Part shown: positions 25,629 to 38,344 of the stretch, piece after piece
How positions within the stretch are numbered: position 1 is the stretch's first letter
How the letters are laid out: each line of letters starts with the position of its first letter
DNA from: Sanderia malayensis
Lineage: Eukaryota; Cnidaria; Scyphozoa; Semaeostomeae; Pelagiidae
Length of the DNA: 64,000 nt
Assembly (NCBI GenBank): GCA_013076295.1
Contig: RQOL01000423.1
Coordinates: 33,704-97,703, forward strand
Reading direction: 5' to 3'
Program-made: the position numbers and the translations under genes
Notes under the pieces: generated by a model
Databases searched by the model: none
Told to the model about the DNA's origin: nothing
Seen by the model: only the letters and a program-made list of their open reading frames with translations

Positions 25629-25667
25629 ATTTCAAGTCAAACGCCTTATCCACTCGGCCATCACAGC
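25629..25667 (-). pseudogene. 5' half of tRNA-Ser
   Basis: Standard half-gene breakpoint. Confidence 0.8.
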
Positions 25668-25948
25668 GTGTATCATTTATAGAAGGACTCGGTTATTTCT
25701 AACAATGTTAGTGTTTTTATTGAAAACAAAAAGATTTCACATCATAACACCATTCAAATTCAAAGTTTCCTGAATACTATCTTGCCTGGTGGAAATCATC
25801 CAGTTTGAATATACAGTGACCTAAGGAGAAACATTTGCTCTAGTAACCTAATGATGATATTATTCTTGTGTGTATAAATATCTCTTCCTGGTGATATTAT
25901 CTGAAAGAACAATTATTTTTCACCTCAAAGTAGCATTGCTAGCAAAAT

Positions 25949-26030
25949 CGCTGTGAACAGGATTTGAACCTGTGAGGGAATATCCCATTTGATTTCAAGT
26001 CAAACGCCTTAACCACTCGGCCATCACAGT
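25949..26030 (-). tRNA. tRNA-Ser(UGA), near-canonical (A-like)
   Basis: Canonical D-, anticodon, variable and T-arms, and TTTT present. The only clear flaw is the A1/C72 mismatch. Candidate working gene. Confidence 0.8.
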
Positions 26031-26548
26031 GTGTATCATTTATAGAAGAACTTTGTTATTTCTAACAATGTTAATGTTTTTATTGAAAACAAAAAGATTT
26101 CGCATCATAACACCATTCAAATTCAAAGGTTCCTTGATACTATCTTGCCTGGTGGGAATCACCCACTTTGAATATATTTCCGTATTTTCCAACAATCCCA
26201 TTTTTTGATATTTCAGAATTACCCATAATCACATCGTTATATGAATTTTAGTAACAGTTCCAGCTAAATGTAATATGAGAACATGGCTTTTTCCTTTTCA
26301 AAAGCAGGAGCACTCCTTTCGCTTTTTAAGGTTTCATGGGATTTTCATCCAATGACATTCATCAGACACATAGCATTACTTTTTGCTGCAATAATGAGAA
26401 ATGATCTGTGTCTCAGTGACCGAAGGAAAATCATCTGCTCTAGTAACCTAATTATGATATTATTGTTGTGTGTATAAATATCTCTTCCTGGTGATATTAT
26501 CTAAAAGAACAATGATTTTCCACATCAAAGTAACATAGCTAGCAAAAA

Positions 26549-26630
26549 CGCTGTGAACAGGATTTGAACCTGTGAGGAAATATGCCATTTGATTTCAAGT
26601 CAAACACCTTAATCACTCGGCCATCACAGT
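26549..26630 (-). tRNA. tRNA-Ser(UGA), type B
   Basis: Type B; the terminator is extended to TTTTT. Confidence 0.75.
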
Positions 26631-27270
26631 GTGTATCATTTATAGAAGGACTTTGTTATTTCTAACAATGTTAATGTTTTTATTGAAAACAAAAAGATTT
26701 CACATCATAACACTATTCAAATTCAAAGTTTCCTTAATACTATCTTGCCTGGTGGAAATCACCCAGTTTGCATATATTACCGTATTTTCTATTCTAGTTT
26801 TTATTGAAAACAAAAAGATTTCGCATCATAACACCATTCAAATTCAAAGTTTCCTTGATACTATCTTGCCTGGTGGAAATCACCCACTTTGAATATATTT
26901 CCTTATTTTCCAATAATCCCATTTTTTGATATTTCAGAATTAACCCTGATCACATCATCATATGAATTTTAGTACCAGTTCCAGCTAAATGTAATATGAG
27001 AACATGGTTTTTTCCTTTTCAAAACCAGGAGCACTCCTTTTGCTAATTGAGGTTTCATGGGTTTTTCATCCAATGACATTCATCACACACATAGCATTAC
27101 TTTTTGCTCCAATAATCAGAAATGATCTGTGTGACAGTGACCTAAGGGGAATCATCTGCTCTAGTAACCTAATGATGATATTATTGTTGCGTGTACAAAT
27201 ATCTCTTTCTGGTGATATTATCTAAAAGAACAATGATTTTGCACATCAAAAGTAACATTGCTTGCAAAAT

Positions 27271-27352
27271 CGCTGTGAACAGGATTTGAACCTGTGAGGA
27301 AATATGCCATTTGATTTCAAGTCAAACACCTTAATCACTCGGCCATCACAGT
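27271..27352 (-). tRNA. tRNA-Ser(UGA), type B
   Basis: Type B; the nearby spacer has a single-base homopolymer change. Confidence 0.75.
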
Positions 27353-27869
27353 GTGTATCATTTATAGAAGGACTTTGTTATTTCTAACAATGTTAATGTT
27401 TTTATTGAAAACAAAAAGATTTCGCATCATAACACCATTCAAATTCAAAGTTTCCTTGATACTATCTTGCCTGGTGGGAATCACCCACTTTGAATATATT
27501 TCCGTATTTTCCAACAATCCCATTTTTTGATATTTCAGAATTACCCATAATCACATCGTTATATGAATTTTAGTAACAGTTCCAGCTAAATGTAATATGA
27601 GAACATGGCTTTTTCCTTTTCAAAAGCAGGAGCACTCCTTTCGCTTTTTAAGGTTTCATGGGATTTTCATCCAATGACATTCATCAGACACATAGCATTA
27701 CTTTTTGCTGCAATAATGAGAAATGATCTGTGTCTCAGTGACCGAAGGAAAATCATCTGCTCCAGTAACCTAATTATGATATTATTGTTGTGTGTATAAA
27801 TATCTCTTCCTGGTGATATTATCTAAAAGAACAATGATTTTCCACATCAAAGTAACATAGCTAGCAAAT

Positions 27870-27951
27870 CGCTGTGAACAGGATTTGAACCTGTGAGGAA
27901 ATATGCCATTTGATTTCAAGTCAAAGACCTTAATCACTCGGCCATCACAGT
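27870..27951 (-). tRNA. tRNA-Ser(UGA), type B
   Basis: Type B with the CAAAGACC variant. The stop run is shortened to TTT. Confidence 0.72.
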
Positions 27952-28590
27952 GTGTATCATTTATAGAAGGACTTTGTTATTTCTAACAATGTTAATGTTT
28001 TTATTGAAAACAAAAAGATTTCACATCATAACACTATTCAAATTCAAAGTTTCCTTAATACTATCTTGCCTGGTGGAAATCACCCAGTTTGCATATATTA
28101 CCGTATTTTCTATTCTAGTTTTTATTGAAAACAAAAAGATTTCGCATCATAACACCATTCAAATTCAAAGTTTCCCTTGATACTATCTTGCCTGGTGGAA
28201 ATCACCCACTTTGAATATATTTCCTTAATTTCCAATAATCCCATTTTTTGATATTTCAGAATTAACCCTGATCACATCATCATATGAATTTTAGTACCAG
28301 TTCCAGCTAAATGTAATATGAGAACATGGTTTTTTCCTTTTCAAAACCAGGAGCACTCCTTTTGCTAATTAAGGTTTCATGGGTTTTTCATCCAATGACA
28401 TTCATCACACACATAGCATTACTTTTTGCTCCAATAATCAGAAATGATCTGTGTGACAGTGACCTAAGGGGAATCATCTGCTCTAGTAACCTAATGATGA
28501 TATTATTGTTGCGTGTACAAATATCTCTTTCTGGTGATATTATCTAAAAGAACAATGATTTGCACATCAAAGTAACATTGCTTGCAAAAT

Positions 28591-28672
28591 AGCTGTGAAC
28601 AGGATTTGAACCTGTGAGGAAATATGCCATTTGATTTCAAGTCAAACACCTTAATCACTCGGCCATCACAGT
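28591..28672 (-). tRNA. tRNA-Ser(UGA), type B
   Basis: Type B; the discriminator is T instead of G. Confidence 0.7.
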
Positions 28673-28952
28673 GTGTATCATTTATAGAAGGACTTTGTTA
28701 TTTCTAACAATGTTAATGTTTTTATTGAAAACAAAAAGATTTCGCATCATAACACCATTCAAATTCAAAGTTTCCTTGATACTATCTTGCCTGGTGGGAA
28801 TCACCCACTTTGAATATACAGTGACCTAAGGAGAAACATTTGCTCTAGTAACCTAATGATGATATTATTCTTGTGTGTATAAATATCTCTTCCTGGTGAT
28901 ATTAACTGAAAGAACAATTATTTTTCACCTCAAGTAGCATTGCTAGCAAAAT

Positions 28953-29035
28953 CGGCTGTGAACAGAATTTGAACCTGTGAGGGAATATCCCATTTGATTT
29001 CAAGTCAAATGCCTTAACCACTCGGCCAACACAGC
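28953..29035 (-). tRNA. tRNA-Ser(UGA), type D
   Basis: Type D with an inserted base next to the acceptor 3' end. Confidence 0.68.
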
Positions 29036-29554
29036 GTGTATCATTTATAGAAGGACTCTGTTATTTCTAAGAATGTTAATGTTTTTCTTGAAAACAAAAA
29101 GATTTGACATCATAACACTATTCAAATTCAAAGTTTCCTTAATAACATCTTGCCTGGTGGAAATCAGCTAGTTTGAATATATTTCCTTATTTTCCAGCAA
29201 TAAAATTGTTTGATATTTCAGAATTACCCATAATCACATCGTTATATGAATTTTTAGTAACAGTTCCAGCTAAATGTAATATGAGAACATGGTTTTTTCC
29301 TTTCAAAACCAGGAGCACTCCTTTTGCTTTTTAAGGTTTCATGGGTTTTTCATCCAATGACATTCATCACACACATCACATTACTTTTTTGCTGCAATAA
29401 TTAGAAATGATCTGTGTCACAGTGACCTAAGGAGAAACATTTGCTCTAGTAACCTAATTGTGATATAATTGTTGCGTGTACAAATATCTCTTTCTGGTGA
29501 TATTATCTAAAAGAACAATGATTTTGCACATCAAAGTAACATTGCTTGCAAAAT

Positions 29555-29636
29555 CGCTGTGAACAGGATTTGAACCTGTGAGGAAATATGCCATTTGATT
29601 TCAAGTCAAACACCTTAATCACTCGGCCATCACAGT
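29555..29636 (-). tRNA. tRNA-Ser(UGA), type B
   Basis: Type B; terminator present. Confidence 0.75.
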
Positions 29637-29738
29637 GTGTATCATTTATAGAAGGACTTTGTTATTTCTAACGATGCTAGTTTTTTTATTGAAAATATAA
29701 AGATTTCACATCAAAAGACTATTCAAATAAACAGTTTC

Positions 29739-29777
29739 ATTTCAAGTCAAACGCCTTAACTACTCGGCCATCACAGC
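29739..29777 (-). pseudogene. 5' half of tRNA-Ser
   Basis: Standard half-gene breakpoint. Confidence 0.8.
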
Positions 29778-30058
29778 GTGTATCATTTATAGAAGGACTC
29801 GGTTATTTCTAACAATGTTAGTGTTTTTATGAAAACAAAAAGATTTCACATCATAACACCATTCAAATTCAAAGTTTCCTGAATACTATCTTGCCTGGTG
29901 GAAATCATCCAGTTTGAATATACATTGACCTAAGGAGAAACATTTCCTCCAGTAACCCTAATGATGATATTATTCTTGTGTGTATAAATATCTCTTCCTG
30001 GTGATATTATCTGAAAGAACAATTATTTTTCACCTCAAAGTAGCATTGCTAGCAAAAT

Positions 30059-30139
30059 CGCTGTGAACAGAATTTGAACCTGTGAGGGAATATCCCATTT
30101 GATTTCAAGTCAAACGCCTTAACCACCGGCCAACACAGC
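30059..30139 (-). tRNA. tRNA-Ser(UGA), type D, one-base deletion
   Basis: Type D; one base is lost in the D-arm (CCACCGGCC on the plus strand). Confidence 0.66.
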
Positions 30140-30648
30140 GTGTATCATTTATAGAAGGACTCTGTTATTTCTAACAATGTTAATGTTTTTATTGAAAACA
30201 AAAAGATTTCACATCATAACACTATTCAAATTCAAAGTTTTCCTTAATACTATCTGCCTGGTGGAAATCACCCAGTTTGCATATATTACCGTATTTTCCT
30301 GCAATTTTTTTTTTGATATTTCAGAATTAACCCGATCACATCATCATATAATTTAGTAACAGTTCCAGCTATAATGTAATAGAAAACATGATTTTTTCTT
30401 TTCAAAAGCAGGAGGACTCCTTTTGCTAATTAAGGTTTCATGGGTTTTTCAACCAATGACATTCATCACACACATAGCATTACTTTTTGCTCCAATAATG
30501 ACAAATGATCTGTGTCACAGTGACCTAAGGAGAATCATCTGCTTAGTAACCTAAATGATTATTATTTTGTGTGTATAAATATCTCTCCTGGTGATATTAT
30601 CTATAAGAACAATGATTTTTCACCTCAAAGTAGCATTGCTAGCAAAAT

Positions 30649-30730
30649 CGCTGTGGACAGGATTTAAACCTGTGAGGGAATATTCCATTTGATTTCAAGT
30701 CAAACGCCTTAACCACTCAGCCATCACAGC
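30649..30730 (-). tRNA. tRNA-Ser(UGA), type C variant
   Basis: Type C with CTCAGCC in place of CTCGGCC, a D-stem change, and an acceptor/T-arm change (GTGGACAG). Confidence 0.68.
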
Positions 30731-31245
30731 ATGTATCATTTAGAGAAGGACTCCGTTTCTAACAATCTTAATGTTTTTATTGAAAACAAAAAGATTTCGC
30801 ATCATAACACCATTCAAATTCAAAGTTTCCTTGATACTATCTTGCCTGGTGGAAATCACCCACTTTGAATATATTTCCTTATTTTCCAACAATCCCATTT
30901 TTTGATATTTCAGAATTAACCCTCATCACATCATCATATGAATTTTAGTAACACTTCCGGATAATGTAATATGAGAACATGATTTTTTCCTTTTCAAAAC
31001 CAGGAGCACTCCTTTTGCTTTTTAAGGTTTGATGGGTTTTTCATCCAATGACATTCATCACACACACAACATTACTTTTTTGCTGCAATAATTAGAAATG
31101 ATCTGTGTCACAGTGACCTAAGGAGAAACATTTGCTCTAGTAACCTAATTGTGATATTATTGTTGCGTGTACAAATATCTCTTTCTGGTGATATTATCTA
31201 AAAGAACAATGATTTTGCACATCAAAGTAACATTGCTTGCAAAAT

Positions 31246-31327
31246 CGCTGTGAACAGGATTTGAACCTGTGAGGAAATATGCCATTTGATTTCAAGTCAA
31301 ACACCTTATTCACTCGGCCATCACAGT
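31246..31327 (-). tRNA. tRNA-Ser(UGA), type B
   Basis: Type B with a D-loop change (CCTTATTCAC on the plus strand). Confidence 0.73.
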
Positions 31328-31429
31328 GTGTATCATTTATAGAAGGACTTTGTTATTTCTAACGATGCTAGTTTTTTTATTGAAAATATAAAGATTTCAC
31401 ATCAAAAGACTATTCAAATAAACAGTTTC

Positions 31430-31468
31430 ATTTCAAGTCAAACGCCTTAACCACTCGGCCATCACAGC
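31430..31468 (-). pseudogene. 5' half of tRNA-Ser
   Basis: Standard half-gene breakpoint. Confidence 0.8.
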
Positions 31469-31749
31469 GTGTATCATTTATAGAAGGACTCGGTTATTTC
31501 TAACAATGTTAGTGTTTTTATTGAAAACAAAAAGATTTCACATCATAACACCATTCAAATTCAAAGTTTCCTGAATACTATCTTGCCTGGTGGAAATCAT
31601 CCAGTTTGAATATACAGTGACCTAAGGAGAAACATTTGCTCTAGTAACCTAATGATGATATTATTCTTGTGTGTATAAATATCTCTTCCTGGTGATATTA
31701 TCTGAAAGAACAATTATTTTTCACCTCAAAGTAGCATTGCTAGCAAAAT

Positions 31750-31831
31750 CGCTGTGAACAGAATTTGAACCTGTGAGGGAATATCCCATTTGATTTCAAG
31801 TCAAATGCCTTAACCACTCGGCCAACACAGC
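31750..31831 (-). tRNA. tRNA-Ser(UGA), type D
   Basis: Type D; A at position 26. Confidence 0.7.
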
Positions 31832-32348
31832 GTGTATCATTTATAGAAGGACTCTGTTATTTCTAAGAATGTTAATGTTTTTCTTGAAAACAAAAAGATT
31901 TCACATCATAACACTATTCAAATTCAAAGTTTCCTTAATACTATCTTGCCTGGTGGAAATCACCCAGTTTGCATATATTACCGTATTTTCCTGCAATTTT
32001 TTTTTGATATTTCAGAATTAACCCGGATCACATCATCATATAAATTATAGTAACAGTTCCAGCTATAATGTAATAAGAAAACATGATTTTTTCTTTTTCA
32101 AAAGCAGGAGGACTCCTTTTGCTAATTAACGTTTCATGGGTTTTTCAACCAATGACATTCATCACACACATAGCATTACTTTTTGCTCCAATAATGACAA
32201 ATGATCTGTGTCACAGTGACCTAAGGAGAATCATCTGCTCTAGTAACCTAATGATGATATTATTCTTGTGTGTATAAATATCTCTTCCTGGTGATATTAT
32301 CTGAAAGAACAATGATTTTTCACCTCAAAGTAGCATTGCTAGCAAAAT

Positions 32349-32430
32349 CGCTGTGGACAGGATTTAAATCTGTGAGGGAATATTCCATTTGATTTCAAGT
32401 CAAACGCCTTAACCACTCAGCCATCACAGC
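32349..32430 (-). tRNA. tRNA-Ser(UGA), type C variant
   Basis: Same family as the copy at 30649, with a further T-stem change (AAATCTGTG). Confidence 0.66.
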
Positions 32431-32945
32431 ATGTATCATTTAGAGAAGGACTCCGTTTCTAACAATCTTAATGTTTTTATTGAAAACAAAAAGATTTCGC
32501 ATCATAACACTATTCAAATTCAAAGTCTCCTTAATAACATCTTGCCTGGTGGAAATCAGCTAGTTTGAATATATTTCCTTATTTTCCAACAATCAAATTG
32601 TTTGATATTTCAGAATTACCCATAATCACATCGTTACATGAATTTTAGTAACAGTTCCAGCTATAATGTAATAAGAAAACATGATTTTTTCTTTTTCAAA
32701 AGCAGGAGGACTCCTTTTGCTAATTAAGGTTTCATGGGTTTTTCAACCAATGACATTCATCACACACATAGCATTACTTTTTGCTCCAATAATGACAAAT
32801 GATCTGTGTCACAGTGACCTAAGGAGAATCATCTGCTCTAGTAACCTAATGATGATATTATTCTTGTGTGTATAAATATCTCTTCCTGGTGATATTATCT
32901 GAAAGAACAATGATTTTCACCTCAAAGTAGCATTGCTAGCAAAAT

Positions 32946-33025
32946 CGCTGTGAAGGATTTAAATCTGTGAGGGAATATTCCATTTGATTTCAAGTCAAGC
33001 GCCTTAACCACTCAGCCATCACAGC
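32946..33025 (-). tRNA. tRNA-Ser(UGA), type C variant, two-base deletion
   Basis: As the copy at 32349, with two bases lost between the acceptor and T-stem. Confidence 0.62.
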
Positions 33026-33537
33026 ATGTATCATTTAGAGAGGACTCCGTTTCTAACAATGTTAATGTTTTTATTGAAAACAAAAAGATTTCGCATCATA
33101 ACACCATTCAAATTCAAAGTTTCCTTGATACTATCTTGCCTGGTGGAAATCACCCACTTTGAATATATTTCCTATTTTCCAACAATCCCATTTTTTGATA
33201 TTTCAGAATTAACCCTGATCACATCATCATATGAATTTTAGTAACAGTTCCGGATAATGTAATATGAGAACATGATTTTTTCCTTTTCAAAACCAGGAGC
33301 ACTCCTTTTGCTTTTTAAGGTTTGATGGGTTTTTCATCCAATGACATTCATCACACACATAACATTACTTTTTGCTGCAATAATTAGAAATGATCTGTGT
33401 CACAGTGACCTAAGGAGAAACATTTGCTCTAGTAACCTAATTGTGATATTATTGTTGCGTGTACAAATATCTCTTTCTGGTGATATTATCTAAAAGAACA
33501 ATGATTTTGCACATCAAAGTAACATTGCTTGCAAAAT

Positions 33538-33619
33538 CGCTGTGAACAGGATTTGAACCTGTGAGGAAATATGCCATTTGATTTCAAGTCAAACACCTTA
33601 ATCACTCGGCCATCACAGT
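33538..33619 (-). tRNA. tRNA-Ser(UGA), type B
   Basis: Type B; terminator present. Confidence 0.75.
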
Positions 33620-33721
33620 GTGTATCATTTATAGAAGGACTTTGTTATTTCTAACGATGCTAGTTTTTTTATTGAAAATATAAAGATTTCACATCAAAAG
33701 ACTATTCAAATAAACAGTTTC

Positions 33722-33760
33722 ATTTCAAGTCAAACGCCTTAACCACTTGGCCATCACAGC
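33722..33760 (-). pseudogene. 5' half of tRNA-Ser
   Basis: Standard half-gene breakpoint; one D-stem change (CACTTGG). Confidence 0.8.
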
Positions 33761-34041
33761 GTGTATCATTTATAGAAGGACTCGGTTATTTCTAACAATG
33801 TTAGTGTTTTTATTGAAAACAAAAAGATTTCACATCATAACACCATTCAAATTCAAAGTTTCCTGAATACTATCTTGCCTGGTGGAAATCATCCAGTTTG
33901 AATATACTTTGACCTAAGGAGAAACATTTGCTCCAGTAACCTAATGATGATATTATTCTTGTGTGTATAAATATCTCTTCCTGGTGATATTATCTGAAAG
34001 AACAATTATTTTTCACCTCAAAGTAGCATTGCTAGCAAAAT

Positions 34042-34123
34042 CGCGGTGAACAGAATTTGAACCTGTGAGGGAATATCCCATTTGACTTCAAGTCAAACGC
34101 CTTAACCACTCGGCCAACACAGC
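34042..34123 (-). tRNA. tRNA-Ser(UGA), type D
   Basis: Type D with acceptor (CGCGGTG) and anticodon-stem (GACTTCAAG) changes. Confidence 0.68.
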
Positions 34124-34640
34124 GTGTATCATTTATAGAAGGACTCTGTTATTTCTAAGAATGTTAATGTTTTTATTGAAAACAAAAGATTTCACATCAT
34201 AACACTATTCAAATTCAAAGTTTCCTGAATACTATCTTGCCTGGTGGAAATCACCCAGTTTGCATATATTAACGTATTTTCCTGCAATTTTTTTTTTGAT
34301 ATTTCAGAATTATCCCTGATCACATCATCATATAAATTATAGTAACAGTTCCAGCTATAATGTAATAAGAAAACATGATTTTTTCTTTTTGAAAAGCAGG
34401 AGGACTCCTTTTGCTAATTAAGGTTTCATGGGTTTTTCAACCAATGACATTCATCACACACATAGCATTACTTTTTGCTCCAACAATGACAAATGATCTG
34501 TGTCACAGTGACCTAAGGAGAATCATCTGCTCTAGTAACCTAATGATGATATTATTCTTGTGTGTATAAATATCTCTTCCTGGTGATATTATCTGAAAGA
34601 ACAATTATTTTTCACCTCAAAGTAGCATTGCTAGCAAAAT

Positions 34641-34722
34641 CACTGTGAACAGAATTTGAACCTGTGAGGGAATATCCCATTTGATTTCAAGTCAAATGCC
34701 TTAACCACTCGGCCAACACAGC
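34641..34722 (-). tRNA. tRNA-Ser(UGA), type D
   Basis: Type D with an acceptor change next to the discriminator (CACTGTG). Confidence 0.68.
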
Positions 34723-35240
34723 GTGTATCATTTATAGAAAGACTCTGTTATTTCTAAGAATGTTAATGTTTTTCTTGAAAACAAAAAGATTTGACATCAT
34801 AACACTATTCAAATTCAAAGTCTCCTTAATAACATCTTGCCTGGTGGAAATCAGCTAGTTTGAATATATTTCCTTATTTTCCAGCAATCAAATTGTTTGA
34901 TATTTCAGAATTACCCATAATCACATCGTTACATGAATTTTAGTAACAGTTCCAGCTAAATGTAATATGAGAACATGGTTTTTTCCTTTTCAAAACCAGG
35001 AGCACTCCTTTTGCTTTTTAAGGTTTCATGGGTTTTTCATCCAATGACATTCTTCACACACATAACATTACTTTTTGCTGCAATAAAGAGAAATGATCTG
35101 TGTCACAGTGACCTAAGGAGAATCATCTGCTCTAGTAACCTAATTATGATATTATTGTTGTGTGTATAAATATCTCTTCCTGGTGATATTATCTAAAAGA
35201 GCAATTATTTTTCACCTCAAAGTAGCATTGCTACCAAAAT

Positions 35241-35322
35241 CGCTGTGAACAGTATTTGAACCTGTGAGGGAATATCCCATTTGATTTCAAGTCAAACGCC
35301 TTAACGACTAGGCCAAAACAGC
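35241..35322 (-). tRNA. tRNA-Ser(UGA), type D, degenerate
   Basis: D-arm GACTAGGCCAAAAC on the plus strand breaks the D-stem and acceptor stem. The T-loop/stem is also changed (AGTATTTG). Confidence 0.64.
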
Positions 35323-35834
35323 GTGTATCATTTATAGAAGGACTCTGTTATTTCTATCAATGTTAATGTTTTTATTTAAAACAAAAAAATTTCACTTCAT
35401 AACACTATTCAAATTCAAAGTTTCCTTAATAACATCTTGCCTGCTGGAAATCAGCTAGTTTGAATATATTTCCCTATTTTCCAGCAATTTTTGTTGATAT
35501 TTCAGAATTAACCATAATCACATTATATGAATTTTATTAACAGTTCCAGCTAAATGTAATATGAGAACATGGTTTTTTCCTTTTCAAAAGCAGGAGCACT
35601 CCTTTTGCTTTTTAAGGTTTCATGGGTTTTTCATCCAATGACATTCATCACACACATAGCATTACTTTTTGCTGCAATAATGAGTAGTGATCTGTGTCTC
35701 AGTGACCGAAGGAAAATCATCTGCTCTAGTAACCTAATTATGATATTATTGTTGTGTGTATAAATTTCTCTTCCTGGTCATATTATCTAAAAGAACAATG
35801 ATTTTCCACATCAAAGTAACATGGCTAGCAAAAT

Positions 35835-35916
35835 CGCTGTGAACAGGATTTAAACCTGTGAGGGAATATTCCATTTGATTTCAAGTCAAACACCTTAATC
35901 ACTCGGCCATCACAGT
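35835..35916 (-). tRNA. tRNA-Ser(UGA), chimera of types C and B
   Basis: The 3' half carries type C marks (AAACCTGTG, GGGAATATTCC) and the 5' half carries type B marks (ACACCTTAATCAC, CACAGT). This indicates crossover or gene conversion inside the gene. Confidence 0.72.
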
Positions 35917-36018
35917 GTGTATTATTTATAGAAGGACTTTGTTATTTCTAACGATGCTAATTTTTTTATTGAAAATATAAAGATTTCACATCAAAAGACT
36001 ATTCAAATAAACAGTTTC

Positions 36019-36057
36019 ATTTCAAATCAAACGCCTTAACCACTCGGCCATCACAGC
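36019..36057 (-). pseudogene. 5' half of tRNA-Ser
   Basis: Standard half-gene breakpoint; one anticodon-stem change (CAAATCAAAC). Confidence 0.78.
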
Positions 36058-36575
36058 ATGTATCATTTATAGAAGGACTCTGTTATTTCTAACAATGTTA
36101 ATGTTTTTATTGAAAACAAAAAGATTTCCCATCATAACACCATTCAAATTCAAAGTTTCCTTGATACTATCTTGCCTGGTGGAAATCACCCACTTTGAAC
36201 ATATTTCCTTATTTTCCAACAATCCCATTTTTTGATATTTCAGAATTAACCCTGATCACATCATCATATGAATTTTAGTAACACTTCCGGATAATGTAAT
36301 GTGAGAACATGATTTTTTCCTTTTCAAAACCAGGAGCACTCCTTTTGCTTTTTAAGGTTTCATGGGTTTTTCATCCAATGACATTCATCACACACATAAC
36401 ATTACTTTTTTGCTGCAATAATTAGAAATGATCTGCGTCACAGTGACCTAAGGAGAAACATTTGCTCTAGTAACCTAATTGTGATATTATTGTTGCGTGT
36501 ACAAATATCTCTTTCTGGTGATATTATCTAAAAGAACAATGATTTTGCACATCAAAGTAACATTGCTAGCAAAAT

Positions 36576-36657
36576 CGCTGTGAACAGGATTTGAACCTGT
36601 GAGGAAATATGCCATTTGATTTCAAGTCAAACACCTTAATCACTCGGCCATCACAGT
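36576..36657 (-). tRNA. tRNA-Ser(UGA), type B
   Basis: Type B; terminator present. Confidence 0.75.
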
Positions 36658-36759
36658 GTGTATCATTTATAGAAGGACTTTGTTATTTCTAACGATGCTA
36701 GTTTTTTTATTGAAAATATAAAGATTTCACATCAAAAGACTATTCAAATAAACAGTTTC

Positions 36760-36798
36760 ATTTCAAGTGAAGCGCCTTAACCACTCGGCCATCACAGC
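36760..36798 (-). pseudogene. 5' half of tRNA-Ser
   Basis: Standard half-gene breakpoint. Confidence 0.8.
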
Positions 36799-37079
36799 GT
36801 GTATCATTTATAGAAGGACTCGGTTATTTCTAACAATGTTAGTGTTTTTATTGAAAACAAAAAGATTTCACATCATAACACCAATCAAATTCAAAGTTTC
36901 CTGAATACTATCTTGCCTGGTGGAAATCATCCAGTTTGAATATACAGTGACCTAAGGAGAAACATTTGCTCCAGTAACCTAATGATGATATTATTCTTGT
37001 GTGTATAAATATCTCTTCCTGGTGATATTATCTGAAACAACAATTATTTTTCACCTCAAAGTAGCATTCCTAGCAAAAT

Positions 37080-37161
37080 CGCTGTGAACAGAATTTGAAC
37101 CTGTGAGGGAATATCCCATTTGATTTCAAGTCAAATGCCTCAACCACTCGGCCAACACAGC
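37080..37161 (-). tRNA. tRNA-Ser(UGA), type D
   Basis: Type D with a D-loop change (CCTCAACC). Confidence 0.69.
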
Positions 37162-37678
37162 ATGTATCATTTATAAAAGGACTCTGTTATTTCTAAGAAT
37201 GTTAATGTTTTTCTTGAAAACAAAAAGATTTGACATCATAACACTATTCAAATTCAAAGTCTCCTTAATAACATCTTGCCTGGTCGAAATCACCTAGTTT
37301 GAATATATTTCCCTATTTTCCAGCAATCAAGTTTTTTGATATTTCAGAATTACCCCTGATCACATGATTATATGAATTTTAGTAAGCGTTCCGGATAATG
37401 TAATATGAGAACATGATTTTTTCCTTTTCAAAACCAGGAGCACTCCTTTTGCTTTTTAAGGATTCCTGGCTTTTTCATCCCATAGCATTCTTCACACACA
37501 TAACATGACTTTTTGCTGCAATAAAGAGAAATGATCTGTGTCGCAGTGACCTAAGGAGAATCATCTGCTCTAGTAACGTAATGATGATATTATTCTTGTG
37601 TGCATAAATATCTCTTCCTGGTGATATTATCTGAAAGAACAATGATTTTTCACCTCAAAGTAACATTGCTAGCAATAT

Positions 37679-37759
37679 CGCTGTGAACAGGCTTTCACCC
37701 TCTGAGGCAATATTCCATTGATTTCAAGTCTGACGCCTTAATCCCTCGGCCACCACAGC
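37679..37759 (-). tRNA. tRNA-Ser-like, degenerate
   Basis: T-loop, T-stem, anticodon stem and D-arm all carry changes, one base is lost, and no TTTT follows the gene. Probable pseudogene. Confidence 0.6.
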
Positions 37760-38262
37760 GTGTATCATTTATAGAAGGACTCTATTATTTCTAACGATGC
37801 TAATTTTGTTATTGAAAATATAAAGATTTCACATCATAACACTATTCAAATTCAAAGTTTCCTTAATAACATCTTGCCTGGTGGAACACACCTCGTTTGA
37901 ATATATTCCCGTATTCTCCAGCAATTTTTTGATATTTCAGAATTACCCTGATCACATCATATGAATTTTAGTAACAGTTCCAGCTATAATGTAATATGAG
38001 AACATGTTTTTCCTTTTCAAAAGCAGGAGCACTCCTTTTGCTTTTTAAGGTTTCATGGGTTTTTCATCCAATGACATTCATCACACATAGCATTACTTTT
38101 TGCTGCAATAATGAGAAATGATCTGTGTCACAGTGACCTAAGGAGAACATCTGCTCTAGTAACCTAATGTGATATTATTGTTGTGTGTATAAATATCTCT
38201 TCCTGGTGATATTATCTAAAAGAACAATGATTTTCACATCAAAGTAACATTGCTAGCAAAAT

Positions 38263-38344
38263 CGCTGTGAACAGGATTTGAACCTGTGAGGGAATATCCC
38301 ATTTGATTTCAAGTCAAACGCCTTAACCACTCGGCCATCACAGT
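38263..38344 (-). tRNA. tRNA-Ser(UGA), canonical (type A)
   Basis: All arms and both promoter boxes are canonical and TTTT follows. It lies in the stretch that looks like a collapsed consensus, so its exact sequence may be an average of several copies. Confidence 0.75.
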
